Origin: Haliclona indistincta
Lineage: Eukaryota > Porifera > Demospongiae > Haplosclerida > Chalinidae
Assembly: GCA_964017065.1 (NCBI GenBank)
Contig: OZ024785.1
Span: 9,937,086-10,001,085, forward strand
Length of the DNA stretch: 64,000 nt
Direction of reading: 5' to 3'
Below, piece by piece: positions 34,987-45,877 of the stretch. Under the pieces are notes generated by a model, which searched no databases, had not been told where the DNA came from, and saw nothing but the letters and a program-made list of their open reading frames with translations. A program made the translations under genes and the position numbers. Each line of letters begins with the position of its first letter. The stretch's first letter is position 1.

Positions 34987-37900
34987 ATGGCAGCAGCAAT
35001 GTTGTTTTTGCTGTTCTTGGCTGTAGTGCCTACTCAGGCAACCATTGATGTATACTATGTCATAACTAATGATAGTCAGTCGTGTCCTCCACACCAGATA
35101 TGCCACAACCTTTCCTACTATATTTCCCAACCAGACTTCTTTACTGCTAACACAATCATCGTTTTCTTGGAAGGAGAACACAAATTAGACAAAGAGGACC
35201 ATATACACATCAGTGGTATACACAACCTGACTCTGAAGGGACAAGGTCAGTGGCCGATAGCAGGAGCTGAGGAGACCGTGATGCAGTCGACTGTCATTAT
35301 CAACTGCACCAGAGGGAGAGGAGGGTTCAATTTTGCTACCTCTCATGACATCACTGTTGACGGTCTTACTGTCATAAACTGTGGAGGACACAATAAAGCA
35401 GCACTTAACTTCACCTCAGTTAATAATATCAACTTTCGTAAAAACTCTATTCAACACATGACAGGATATGGTCTGTATGTACTAAACTGCAACAATGTGA
35501 CAATCACTAACTCATCTTACTACCAATCGGCAAAATGTGATACTAATGGTGGTGGAGTGTACGTAGGCTTTGAAAATGGAGTTATTACTCGACACACTAC
35601 CACATACCAAGTAGTACTATCACACTCCAACATGACCAAATGTTGTAACTATCAAAGAAGAGGAGCTGGTATTTATTTATCAATATTGCATCCGGTTAAT
35701 GTGCTCTTAAGCCATTTAGTGCTATCACACAACTATGGAGGACACTTATTCACTCGAGTTAAAAATGTCTCATTTGTCATCAAGAACTGTATTTTCACTC
35801 ATTCAGTTGCTCAAAGAAGTGGAGCAATATCAATTGAAGCTAGTGATAAATCAACCATCAAGGTTCATGATACAATGCTTTTGGAAAATTCCGCATCGTA
35901 TGTTAGTGAGCTAAGTGTTCATTGTTATGGTAAACACACTTCATTCTCTTTACTCAACTCAGTCATCAAACACACTGAGACAGACTCGTCCCACGGAGTA
36001 CTGAGGATCGTTATGTGCGGTACTGTATCTGTGACAAACACAAGTGTTCAAGTTTCAAATCAGTCACTTGGAGGCCTTTTCTTTCAGAATGTTTTTTACT
36101 TGCGAATCAGCAATAGTATCTTTGTAAATGGTACTACTGTGCCTTTTCTTCTATTAATATCAGACACACCCAATTCAGTTCTTAGAAACTGTTCATTCTT
36201 AAATAACTCGGGCAACTCTGCTATCACAATATATAACTCAATGTGTTCGCTGTGTGACTCAACTATATCAAACAATAACATGACTGCTATCACTATTATT
36301 CAAAGTGAATTTGTCTACATACGAGGCAGCATTGTCATACAAAACAACAGATATAAAGAGGGAGCTGGAATCACAATCCTATTACCAGGCAAGATTATAG
36401 TGGACGGAAAGTTGCATATGTACAACAACACAGCAACTGAACATGGAGGAGGCATTCTAGTGTTGTCCAGGCAACCACTGGTGACTCAAGTTGACTTAGC
36501 CACTAGCGACACACGCCATACTAGCTACACTAGCTGTACACTAGTTTTCTCCTCTGACAGTATTGGTAAAGTGATATTTTCAGGAAACAAAGCAGAAAAA
36601 GGAGGAAGTGATATCTATGGTGCTAAACTGATGAATTGCATTATGACTCATATATTCAGATCCTTCTATATTCTGATAAAGCCTATTGGACACCCCAATG
36701 AAACTTCTTGGTACCTTGATATTCCTAATGAGATTATGAATCACTTAAACTTCAGTAACACTGATAGACTCTCCTCCATGTCCTCTGACCCCATCATGAT
36801 CTGTTTCTGCAACACCAGTAATCTACCTGACTGCTCTGATAGGACCCTACATCACATACAAACATATCCAGGACTAGAGATCAACACAACACTAGCTACA
36901 GTAGGATACTATGGTGGCATTAGTCCTGGTAAGATGCTGGTCAATGTCAGAGATGCAAAACTAGTTCGATACTATGGTCAAAATGAGAACACAAAATGCT
37001 TCAATCTTCATTTTTTGCTGCAGAATGTCTCATCAACAACAGCACTGGTTCATATTACAGTAGAAGGTGGTCTACCAGACTGGGGAGTGTCTATTGAAGT
37101 GGGAATATTAGATTGTCCGATTGGTTTCATCCTCAAATCAGGACAGTGCCAATGTGACCCTTTCTTAGCCAATAACAACGTTCAATGCAATGTATCAGTC
37201 TCGATTAATAAATTTCTTAATTCCGGTAACAGTTGGTTTTCTTACAATAATGACACTCAATGTATAACAGGTACTACTAATTGTCCTTTTGACTACTGCA
37301 ATCGATCCAATGTCTCATTTGATATCATGGCACCAGATCGTCAGTGTGTGGCCAATAGAGCAGGTATACTCTGTGGACAATGCCAGTCTCATCTTAGTAT
37401 CATGCTGGGATCCAACCACTGTGGTACTTGCTCCAACTGGTACATTTTTATGTTGCCTGTGTTCGCTCTCGCTGGCATAGTGTTAGTGGCTGTGTTGATG
37501 TTCCTCAACTTGAGTGTCTCTGTCGGGACTATCAATGGACTACTGTTCTATGCAAATATGGTGAAACTAAATGAAGCTTTCTTCTTCCCAAATGGTAGTG
37601 TTCCAGTAGTGAGCCAGTTCATCTCATGGCTGAATCTTGACCTGGGTATTGAAGTGTGTTTGTTCGATGGACTAGATGGCTACTGGAACACTTGGCTACA
37701 GTTTGCATTTCCTGCTTACCTGTTCCTGCTCATGGGTGGTATTATTGTGGGCTGCCGCTACTCTGTGTGGCTATGCAGGTTGTGTGGCTCTCATGCTGTC
37801 CCAGCACTAGCTACACTGTTTCTCATGTCCTATGTCAAAATCTTACTAACAGTCACTAGAGCTCTATCCATGTCTCAGCTGCCATGCAACGACAGTATAC

Positions 37901-38733
37901 TGACAGTGTGGAGTGTAGATGGTAACATTGCTTACAGAAGTGGCAAGCACCTCCCTCTGGTCATCTTCTCCTGTGGTGTCCTGATCATTGGACTGGTTTA
38001 TCCAGTTTTAGTGTTGTGTGCTCCTCTTCTTGAGCGATATAGTCACAAGTGTATACCACTGCACAGGTGGAATCCTGTGACCAAGTTGAAGCCATTGTTA
38101 GATGCTTACGGAGGACCTTACAAAGACAAGTATCGGTTCTGGACTGGAGTGACTCTGATGGTGCGACTGATTATAACTGTGACATTCTCCTTTACTTCAG
38201 GAAGACTGATCGTCATCAATGCTTTCATCATCATTACAATTGTTGTGGCCATTCTTACGTTTTGGTCTTTCACAAAAGGTGTCTATAGAAGCGTTTATCT
38301 GACCACACTTGAAGTTGTTTATCTTCTCAACATTTGTATCCTGTCTACAGTTAGCCTGATTGTAGCCTTCTTAATATCAACTTTGCACAATCAAATAGTA
38401 ACTATTGTCTCAGTCAGTTTTTCCTTTGGTGTTTGTCTTGTCACCATAGCAATCCATTTCAAGTGGAACTTTAACTTCAAGCAAATCAAGAGAAAGCTAG
38501 GGTTTAAAGACCCACAGCCTGCATACATACAAGTGCCTCAGACATCATCAGATGAGAATGAGGACAGACCTCCTCCAGGATCCCCACCATCAATAGTGTA
38601 TGGCTCGTGTAGAGGAGAGCATCAGTTTGTGCTGGAGTTTCCTCATAGACATCATTATGATGGTGAAGAACTCGAATTAATAGATACCTCACCAGTGCTG
38701 TTGGAAAGAGAGCCACTACTGTTTGACTATTGA
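34987..38733 (+). CDS. Beta-helix multi-pass receptor-like protein, copy 1
   Basis: Single-exon gene of 1,248 codons. I recognise no named family. The start MAAAMLFLLFLAVVPTQA is a signal peptide; the frame is open slightly further upstream but without an ATG. Residues about 20-690 have regularly spaced Asn-rich strands (KNCIF, RNCSFLNNSGNSAI, SNSIFVNGTT) and many N-x-S/T sites, as in right-handed parallel beta-helix ectodomains. A Cys-rich neck follows (FILKSGQCQCDPF, NRAGILCGQCQSHLS, NHCGTCSNWY). Eight or nine membrane segments come next, with NGLLFYANMVKLNEAFFFP and LLDAYGGPYKDKYRFW between them. The tail of about 95 residues has YIQV and EREPLL. A plasma-membrane or endolysosomal receptor or channel is inferred. 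The ectodomain segment at about 250-370 differs most from its paralogues. Confidence 0.8.
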   Translation: MAAAMLFLLFLAVVPTQATIDVYYVITNDSQSCPPHQICHNLSYYISQPDFFTANTIIVFLEGEHKLDKEDHIHISGIHNLTLKGQGQWPIAGAEETVMQSTVIINCTRGRGGFNFATSHDITVDGLTVINCGGHNKAALNFTSVNNINFRKNSIQHMTGYGLYVLNCNNVTITNSSYYQSAKCDTNGGGVYVGFENGVITRHTTTYQVVLSHSNMTKCCNYQRRGAGIYLSILHPVNVLLSHLVLSHNYGGHLFTRVKNVSFVIKNCIFTHSVAQRSGAISIEASDKSTIKVHDTMLLENSASYVSELSVHCYGKHTSFSLLNSVIKHTETDSSHGVLRIVMCGTVSVTNTSVQVSNQSLGGLFFQNVFYLRISNSIFVNGTTVPFLLLISDTPNSVLRNCSFLNNSGNSAITIYNSMCSLCDSTISNNNMTAITIIQSEFVYIRGSIVIQNNRYKEGAGITILLPGKIIVDGKLHMYNNTATEHGGGILVLSRQPLVTQVDLATSDTRHTSYTSCTLVFSSDSIGKVIFSGNKAEKGGSDIYGAKLMNCIMTHIFRSFYILIKPIGHPNETSWYLDIPNEIMNHLNFSNTDRLSSMSSDPIMICFCNTSNLPDCSDRTLHHIQTYPGLEINTTLATVGYYGGISPGKMLVNVRDAKLVRYYGQNENTKCFNLHFLLQNVSSTTALVHITVEGGLPDWGVSIEVGILDCPIGFILKSGQCQCDPFLANNNVQCNVSVSINKFLNSGNSWFSYNNDTQCITGTTNCPFDYCNRSNVSFDIMAPDRQCVANRAGILCGQCQSHLSIMLGSNHCGTCSNWYIFMLPVFALAGIVLVAVLMFLNLSVSVGTINGLLFYANMVKLNEAFFFPNGSVPVVSQFISWLNLDLGIEVCLFDGLDGYWNTWLQFAFPAYLFLLMGGIIVGCRYSVWLCRLCGSHAVPALATLFLMSYVKILLTVTRALSMSQLPCNDSILTVWSVDGNIAYRSGKHLPLVIFSCGVLIIGLVYPVLVLCAPLLERYSHKCIPLHRWNPVTKLKPLLDAYGGPYKDKYRFWTGVTLMVRLIITVTFSFTSGRLIVINAFIIITIVVAILTFWSFTKGVYRSVYLTTLEVVYLLNICILSTVSLIVAFLISTLHNQIVTIVSVSFSFGVCLVTIAIHFKWNFNFKQIKRKLGFKDPQPAYIQVPQTSSDENEDRPPPGSPPSIVYGSCRGEHQFVLEFPHRHHYDGEELELIDTSPVLLEREPLLFDY

Positions 38734-38984
38734 ACACTACAACACTAGCAACTTGAACTGCAGTAGAATTTTCATATTTAGATCTTATAAGTCATCATAA
38801 TCATTGTTGTGGTGAATTTGTGAGTACATTGCTGTACTGTACTGGTAATGGTAGTAACATGTGTGAGTATAAACAAAATTTAATGTGTACAAATGTGTAC
38901 CCGCCGGTACGCAAGGACTGCATTTTCTTGTGTTAAAACATTCTCTAGTCTAATTATCTACATGCCCTCCTTGCATGCTCCCTG

Positions 38985-39715
38985 TGAAAGAGCCAGTGTA
39001 AATAACTGCTGAATCTATGATTTGTGTCAAAATGACCTCAACCGTTGAAGTGCAACCATCTTATTGTATTTTATCATCGTTCTCAAAAAGACAAGTTTAT
39101 TCCCTGCTGAATATCATAACATAGAGGTTTTATACTCAACTCTATGTAACTGACAATAAATACATAGAAGACTTACTATGAATCAGAACTGCTACACGTA
39201 CTACTTGTGGACATGATGTGGTCAATATTTTAAAGGGCTGATAGTAGAGTATTGTCTCAATACTTAATTATTTAATGCATTGTTACGCGGTTGCTATGTG
39301 AGAGCTACATTGTTTGTCTACACCTGATCGATCAGAACCCATGGAAATAATCACAGTCAGACTCTGATCAACCAGGTGTAGACAAACAATGTAACTCTCA
39401 CATAGCAACCGCGTAACAATGCATTAAATAATTAATTATTGAGACAATACTCTACTATCAGCCCTTTGAAATATTGACCACACCATGTCCACAAGTAGTA
39501 CCTGTAGCAGTGCTGATTCATAGTAAGTCTTCTACGTATTTATTGTCAGTTACATAGAGTTGAGTAACAAACCTCTATGTTATGATATTCAGCAGGGAAT
39601 AAACTTGTCTTTTTTGAGAACGATGATAAAATACTTAGCATTAGCTTTTTGACACACAAAATTCATAATAGATTCAGAGGTTGTTTGCGGCTTTTCCAGG
39701 GTGCTGGCAAGGCAT
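38985..39715. repeat. Large inverted repeat between copies 1 and 2
   Basis: Two arms of about 340 bases pair around a centre near 39345 (CCATGGAAATAATC). Mirrored blocks include TGCATTGTTACGCGGTTGCT, GTTTGTCTACACCTG, AGTCTTCTACGTATTTATTG and AACATAGAGGTTT with their complements. The arms hold no gene. It would form a very long hairpin. Confidence 0.75.
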
Positions 39716-40311
39716 TCTTATGACATGTAAATAATATTGAACATTAGAGAAAGTTTTAACACAAGAAAATGCAGTCTCCTGTTTATATTGTGTCATATTC
39801 ACATGATGCAACCAACATTATACCCATTAGTATCATCATTACCGCTTGGTAATGAATTAAGATGGCCGCTACTCATGTGTGAAAATGAGTTATCACTTGT
39901 GTTGATCTCTCTAATGAACAATGAAAACATGAAATAGTAAGTGATTTCAACAGCTCGTTCTGTAGCCACAGTAACTACAGAGGTTTAATTAATTCTTGCA
40001 ATGAATATTCATGTAACTAATGAAATGCAGTCATGCAATTTAAGATGAAACCATGCATGCTGGAAGCTTAGTGAGCTTTTGATCAGTCCATTTATATACT
40101 TCCTTGGAATAGGTTCTAACTTAAGTATAATTGGCTGAGTTACTAAACCACTTGGAGAAGCAGCTCTATCTGAAAGCCACAACCACTTGAATTTGAACGT
40201 GTCTACGTTATCTACTGTTTGTCTACACATTAATTAGTTTATCTACACATTAATTAATTTATAATTCAATATTATTTTTGTAACATGACACGCTGTAGTG
40301 GAACTGATCTT

Positions 40312-40319
40312 TATAAAAG
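40312..40319 (+). promoter_or_regulatory. TATA box, receptor copy 2
   Basis: TATAAAAG after GGAACTGATCTT, 68 bases before the chosen ATG. An ATG only 8 bases past the box would lie upstream of a transcription start about 30 bases downstream, which supports the later start. Confidence 0.65.
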
Positions 40320-40386
40320 TGCATGAATGTTTTGTTATAAGACAAATCTACCAGGCAGTGCAGACCATACACTCAGTGTCACATTG

Positions 40387-43300
40387 ATGGCGGCAACAGT
40401 GTTGTTTTTGCTGTTCTTGGCTGTAGTGCCTACTCTGGCAACCACTGATGTATACTACATCACAGCTGGTGATAGCCTATCGTGTCCTCCACACCAGATA
40501 TGCCACAACCTTTCCTACTATATTTCCCAACCAGACTTCTTTACTGCTAACACAATCATCGTTTTCTTAGAAGGAGAACACAAATTAGACAAAGAGGACT
40601 TTATACACATCAGCGGTATACACAACCTGACTCTGAAGGGACAAGGTCAGTGGCTGATAGCAGGAGCTGAGGAGACCGTGATGCAGTCGACTGTCATTAT
40701 CAACTGCACCAGAGGGAGAGGAGGGTTCAATTTTGCTACCTCTCATGACATCACTGTTGACGGTCTTACTGTCATAAACTGTGGAGGACACAATAAAGCA
40801 GCACTTAGCTTCACCTCAGTTAATAATATCAACTTTCGTAAAAACTCTATTCAACACATGACAGGATATGGTCTGTATGTACTAAACTGCAACAATGTGA
40901 CAATCACTAACTCATCTTACTACCAATCGGCAAAATGTGATAGTAAAGGTGGTGGTGTGTACGTAGGCTTTGAAAATGGAGTTATTACTCGACACACTAA
41001 TACCACATACCAAGTAGTACTATCACACTCCAACATGACCAAATGTTGTAACTATCAAGGAAGAGGAGCTGGTATTTACTTATCAATATTGCATCCGGTC
41101 AATGTGCTCTTAAGCCATTTAGTGCTATCACAAAACTATGGTGGACACTTACTCGCTCAAATTCGGAATGCCTTACTTGTCATCAAAAACTGTATTTTTA
41201 CTCATTCAGTTCATCAAACTATTCAAAGACGAGGAATATCAATTGAAGCTTATGATAAATCAACTATTAAGATTCACGATACAATGCTTTTGGAAAATTC
41301 TGCACCTGATGTTAGTGAGCTAAGTGTTAAATGTTATGGTATACACGGTTCATTCTCTTTACTCAACTCAGTCATCAAACACACTGAGACAAACTCGTCC
41401 CACGAAGTACTGAAGATTGTCATGTGTAGTACTGTATCTGTGACAAACACGAGTGTGCAAGTTTCAAATCAGTCACTTGGAGGCCTTTTCTTTGATAAAC
41501 TTTCTCACTTGCGAATCAGCAATAGTATCTTTGTAAATGGTACTACTGTGCCTTTTGTTCTATTAATATCAGACACACCCGATTCAGTTCTTAGAAACTG
41601 TTCATTCTTAAATAACTCGGGCAACTCTGCTATCACAATATATAACTCAAAGTGTTCGCTGTGTGACTCAACTATATCAAACAATAACATGACTGCTATC
41701 ACTATCATTCAAAGTGAAATTTTCGAAATACGAGGCAGCGTTGTCATACAAAACAACAGATACAAAGAGGGAGCTGGAATCACAATCCTATTACCAGGCA
41801 AGATCGTAGTTGATGGACAGTTGTATATATACAACAACACAGCAACTGAACACGGAGGAGCCATTCTAGTGTTGTCCAGACAACCACTGGTGACTCAAGT
41901 TGAAATAGCCACTAGCCACACTGCCCACACTAGCCACACTAGCTGTACACTAGTTTTCTTCTCTGACAAATTTGGTAAAGTAATATTTTCAGGAAATAAA
42001 GCAAAAAAAGGAGGAAGTGATATCTATGGTGCTAAACTGATGAATTGCATTATGAATCCAAACAATGACATTTCCAGATCCTTCTATGATCCGATAAAAC
42101 CTATTGGATACCCCAATGAAACTTCTTGGTACTTTGATATTCCTAATAAGATCATGAATCACTTAAACTTCAGTAACACTGATAGACTCTCCTCCATGTC
42201 CTCTGATCCCATCATGATCTGTTTCTGCAACACCAGTAATCTACCAGACTGCTCTGATAGGACCCTACATCACATACAAATATATCCAGGACTAGAGATC
42301 AACACAACATTAGCTACAGTAGGATACTATGGTGGCATTAGTCCTGGTAAGATGCTGGTCAATGTCAGAGATGCAAAACTAGTTCGATACTATGGTCAAA
42401 ATGAGAACACAAAATGCTTCAATCTTCATTTATTGCTACAGAATGTCTCATCAACAACAGCACTGGTTCATATTACAGTAGAAGGTGGTCTACCAGACTG
42501 GGGAGTGTCTATTGAAGTGGAAATATTAGATTGTCCGACTGGCTTCATCCTCAAATCAGGACAGTGCCAATGTGACCCTTTCTTAGCCAATAACAACGTT
42601 CAATGCAATGTATCATTCTCGATTACTAAATTTCTTAACTCCGGTAACAGTTGGTTTTCTTATAATAACGGCACTCAATGTATAACAGGTACTACTAATT
42701 GTCCTTTTGACTACTGCAATCGATCCAATGTCTCATTTGATATCATGGCATCTGATCGTCAGTGTGTGGCCAATAGAGCAGGTATACTCTGTGGACAATG
42801 CCAATCTCATCTTAGTATCATGCTGGGATCCAACCACTGTGGTGCTTGCTCCAACTGGTACATTTTTATGTTGCCTATGTTTGCTCTCGCTGGCATAGTG
42901 TTGGTGGCTGTGTTGATGTTCCTCAACTTGAGTGTCTCTGTCGGAACTATCAATGGACTACTGTTCTATGCAAATATGGTGAAACTAAATGAAGCTTTCT
43001 TCTTCCCAAATGGTAGTGTTCCAGTAGTGAGCCAGTTCATCTCATGGCTGAATCTTGACCTGGGTATTGAAGTGTGTTTGTTCGATGGCCTAGATGGCTA
43101 CTGGAACACTTGGCTACAGTTTGCATTTCCTGCATACTTGTTCCTTCTTATGGGTGGTATTATTGTAGGCTGCCGTTACTCTGTGTGGCTATGCAGGTTG
43201 TGTGGCTCTCATGCTGTCCCAGCACTAGCTACACTGTTTCTCATGTCTTATGTCAAAATCTTACTAACAGTCACTAGAGCTCTATCCATGTCTCAGCTGC

Positions 43301-44151
43301 CATGCAATGACAGTATATTGACTGTGTGGAGTGTAGATGGTAACATTGCTTACAGAAGTGGCAAGCACCTCCCTCTGGTCATCTTCTCCTGTGGTGTTCT
43401 GATCATTGGACTGGTTTATCCAGTTTTAGTGTTGTGTGCTCCTCTTCTTGAGCGATATAGTCACAAGTGTATCCCACTGCACAGTTGGAATCCTGTGGTC
43501 AAGTTGAAGCCATTGTTAGATGCTTATGGAGGACCTTACAAAGACAAGTATCGGTTCTGGACTGGAGTGACTCTGATGGTGCGACTGATTATAACTGTGA
43601 CATTCTCCTTTACTTCAGGAAGACTGATCGTCATCAATGCTTTCATCATCATTACAATTGTTGTGGCCATTCTCACGTTTTGGTCTTTCACAAAAGGTGT
43701 TTATAGAAGCGTTTATCTGAGCACACTTGAAGTTGTTTATCTTCTCAACATTTGTATCCTGTCTACAGTTAGTCTGACTGTAGCCTTCTTAATATCAACT
43801 TTGCACAATCAAATAGTAACTATTGTCTCAGTCAGTTTTTCCTTTGGTGTTTGTCTTGTCACCATAGCAATGCATTTCAAGTGGAACTTTAACTTCAAGC
43901 AAATCAAGAGAAAGCTAGGGTTTAAAGACCCACAGCCTGCATACATACAAGTGCCTCAGACATCATCAGATGAGAATGAGGACAACCATCCTCCAGGATC
44001 CCCACCATCAATAGTGTATGGCTCGTGTAGAGGAGTGCATCAGTTTGTGCTGGAGTTTCCTCATAGACATCATTATGATGGTGAAGAACTCGAATTAATA
44101 GCTACCTCACCAGTGCTGTTGGAAAGAGAGCCACTACTGTTTGACTTATGA
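40387..44151 (+). CDS. Beta-helix multi-pass receptor-like protein, copy 2
   Basis: Second intact single-exon copy, 1,254 codons, starting at MAATVLFLLFLAVVPTLA. The layout is the same as in copy 1: signal peptide, glycosylated beta-helix-like ectodomain, Cys-rich neck, eight or nine membrane segments, acidic tail. Compared with copy 1 it carries a three-residue net gain in the variable segment (SVHQTIQRRGIS in place of SVAQRSGAIS), and an insertion near MNPNNDISRSF. Its C-terminal tail differs (GVHQF, ELIATS, LLFDL against GEHQF, ELIDTS, LLFDY). Its 3' flank also differs from those of copies 1 and 3, so it has not been homogenised with them there. An ATG upstream at 40327 is in frame but probably lies before the transcription start. 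Confidence 0.8.
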   Translation: MAATVLFLLFLAVVPTLATTDVYYITAGDSLSCPPHQICHNLSYYISQPDFFTANTIIVFLEGEHKLDKEDFIHISGIHNLTLKGQGQWLIAGAEETVMQSTVIINCTRGRGGFNFATSHDITVDGLTVINCGGHNKAALSFTSVNNINFRKNSIQHMTGYGLYVLNCNNVTITNSSYYQSAKCDSKGGGVYVGFENGVITRHTNTTYQVVLSHSNMTKCCNYQGRGAGIYLSILHPVNVLLSHLVLSQNYGGHLLAQIRNALLVIKNCIFTHSVHQTIQRRGISIEAYDKSTIKIHDTMLLENSAPDVSELSVKCYGIHGSFSLLNSVIKHTETNSSHEVLKIVMCSTVSVTNTSVQVSNQSLGGLFFDKLSHLRISNSIFVNGTTVPFVLLISDTPDSVLRNCSFLNNSGNSAITIYNSKCSLCDSTISNNNMTAITIIQSEIFEIRGSVVIQNNRYKEGAGITILLPGKIVVDGQLYIYNNTATEHGGAILVLSRQPLVTQVEIATSHTAHTSHTSCTLVFFSDKFGKVIFSGNKAKKGGSDIYGAKLMNCIMNPNNDISRSFYDPIKPIGYPNETSWYFDIPNKIMNHLNFSNTDRLSSMSSDPIMICFCNTSNLPDCSDRTLHHIQIYPGLEINTTLATVGYYGGISPGKMLVNVRDAKLVRYYGQNENTKCFNLHLLLQNVSSTTALVHITVEGGLPDWGVSIEVEILDCPTGFILKSGQCQCDPFLANNNVQCNVSFSITKFLNSGNSWFSYNNGTQCITGTTNCPFDYCNRSNVSFDIMASDRQCVANRAGILCGQCQSHLSIMLGSNHCGACSNWYIFMLPMFALAGIVLVAVLMFLNLSVSVGTINGLLFYANMVKLNEAFFFPNGSVPVVSQFISWLNLDLGIEVCLFDGLDGYWNTWLQFAFPAYLFLLMGGIIVGCRYSVWLCRLCGSHAVPALATLFLMSYVKILLTVTRALSMSQLPCNDSILTVWSVDGNIAYRSGKHLPLVIFSCGVLIIGLVYPVLVLCAPLLERYSHKCIPLHSWNPVVKLKPLLDAYGGPYKDKYRFWTGVTLMVRLIITVTFSFTSGRLIVINAFIIITIVVAILTFWSFTKGVYRSVYLSTLEVVYLLNICILSTVSLTVAFLISTLHNQIVTIVSVSFSFGVCLVTIAMHFKWNFNFKQIKRKLGFKDPQPAYIQVPQTSSDENEDNHPPGSPPSIVYGSCRGVHQFVLEFPHRHHYDGEELELIATSPVLLEREPLLFDL

Positions 44152-44379
44152 ACGCTACAACTTGTATTGAAAACTGCAGTAGAATTTTTACATTTATATC
44201 TTATAAGTCATCACTATCACTGTTGTGGTGAATTTATGAGTGCATTGCTGTACTGGTAATGATTGTAACATGTGTGAGTATAAACAAATGTGTACCTCTG
44301 GTACGTAAGGACTACATTTACTTGTGTTAAAACATTCTCTAATGCTAGTTATCTACATGCCTTCCTTTCCTGCTCACTG

Positions 44380-45120
44380 TGAAAGAGCCTGTGTAAATAA
44401 CCGCTGAATCTATCATTTATGTCAAAATGCTAATGGTAAGAGAGGTAGTGACCATTCAAGTGCAACCATCTTATTGTATTTTATCATTGTTCTCAAAAGA
44501 CAAGTTTATTCCCTGCTGAATATCATTACATAGAGGTTTATACTCAACTCTATGTAACTGACAATAAATACGTAGAAGACTTACTATGAATCAGAACTAC
44601 TACACATACTACTTGTGGACATGATGTGGTCAATAGTTTAAAGGGCTGATAGTAGAGTATTGTCTCAATACTTAATTATTTAATGCATTGTTACGCGGTT
44701 GCTATGTGAGAGCTACATTTTTTGTCTACACCCGATCGATCAGAACCCATGGAAATAATCACAGTCAGACTCTGACTCTGATCAACTAGGTGTAGACAAA
44801 CAATGTATCTCTCACATAGCAACCGTGTAACAATGCATTAAATAATTAAGTATTGAGACAATACTCTACTATCAGCTCTTTAAACTATTGACCACATCAT
44901 GTCCACCAGTAGTACCTGTAGCAGTGCTGATTCATAGTAAGTCTTCTACGTATTTATTGTCAGTTACATAGAGTTGAGTAACAAACCTCTATGTTATGAT
45001 ATTCAGCAGGGAATAAGCTTGTCTTTTTGAGAACGATGATAAAATACTTAGCATTAGCTTTTTGACACACAAAATTAATAATAGATTCATTGGTTATTTG
45101 CAGCTTTTCCAGGGTGCTGG
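44380..45120. repeat. Large inverted repeat between copies 2 and 3
   Basis: Same structure as 38985-39715, with arms of about 350 bases centred near 44755. The loop has a small direct duplication (CAGACTCTGACTCTGATCAA) that is shared with the third spacer but absent from the first. Confidence 0.75.
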
Positions 45121-45801
45121 CAAGGCATTCTTATGACATCTAAATAATATTGAACATTAGAGAAAGTTTTAACACAAGAAAATGCAGTCTCCTGTTTATA
45201 TTGTGTCATATTCACAAGGAGCTACCAACATTATACCCATTAGTATCATCATTACCGTTCGGCAATGATAATTATGTAGGGATAACTGTGAATTAAGATG
45301 GCCGCTACTCATGTGTGAAAATGAGTTATCACACATATCACTACTGTTATCATTGTGTTGATCTCTGAACAATGAAAACATGAAATAGTAAGTGATTTCA
45401 ACAGCTCGTTCTGTAGCCAGTAACTACAGAGGTTTAATTAATTCTTGCAATGAATATTCATGTAACTAATGGTGCAGTCATGCAGTGTATGGTCATGCAA
45501 TTTTGATCAAATTAAAGAAACCATGCATGCTGGAAGCTTAGTGAGCTTTTGATCAGTCCATTTATATACTTCCTTGGAATAGGTTCTAACTTAAGTATAA
45601 TTGGCTGAGTTACTAAACCACTTGGAGAAGCAGCTCTATCTGAAAGCAACAACCACTTGAATTTGAACGTGTCTACGTGATCTACTGTTTGTCTACACAT
45701 TAATTAGTTTATCTACACAATAATTAGTTTATCTACACATTAATTAATTTATAATTCAATATTATTTTTGTAACATGACATGCTGTAGTGGAACTGATCT
45801 T

Positions 45802-45809
45802 TATAAAAG
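45802..45809 (+). promoter_or_regulatory. TATA box, receptor copy 3
   Basis: TATAAAAG after GGAACTGATCTT, 69 bases before the chosen ATG. Confidence 0.65.
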
Positions 45810-45877
45810 TGCATGAATGTTTCGTTATAAGACAAATCTACCAGTCAGTGCAGACCATACACTCAGTGTCAGCATTG

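Noticed and set aside
40327..40386. Upstream in-frame ATG for receptor copy 2 (also 51453 in copy 4)
   Set aside because: It lies only about 8 bases after the TATA box, before the expected transcription start, and the next ATG begins a clean signal peptide shared by all copies.
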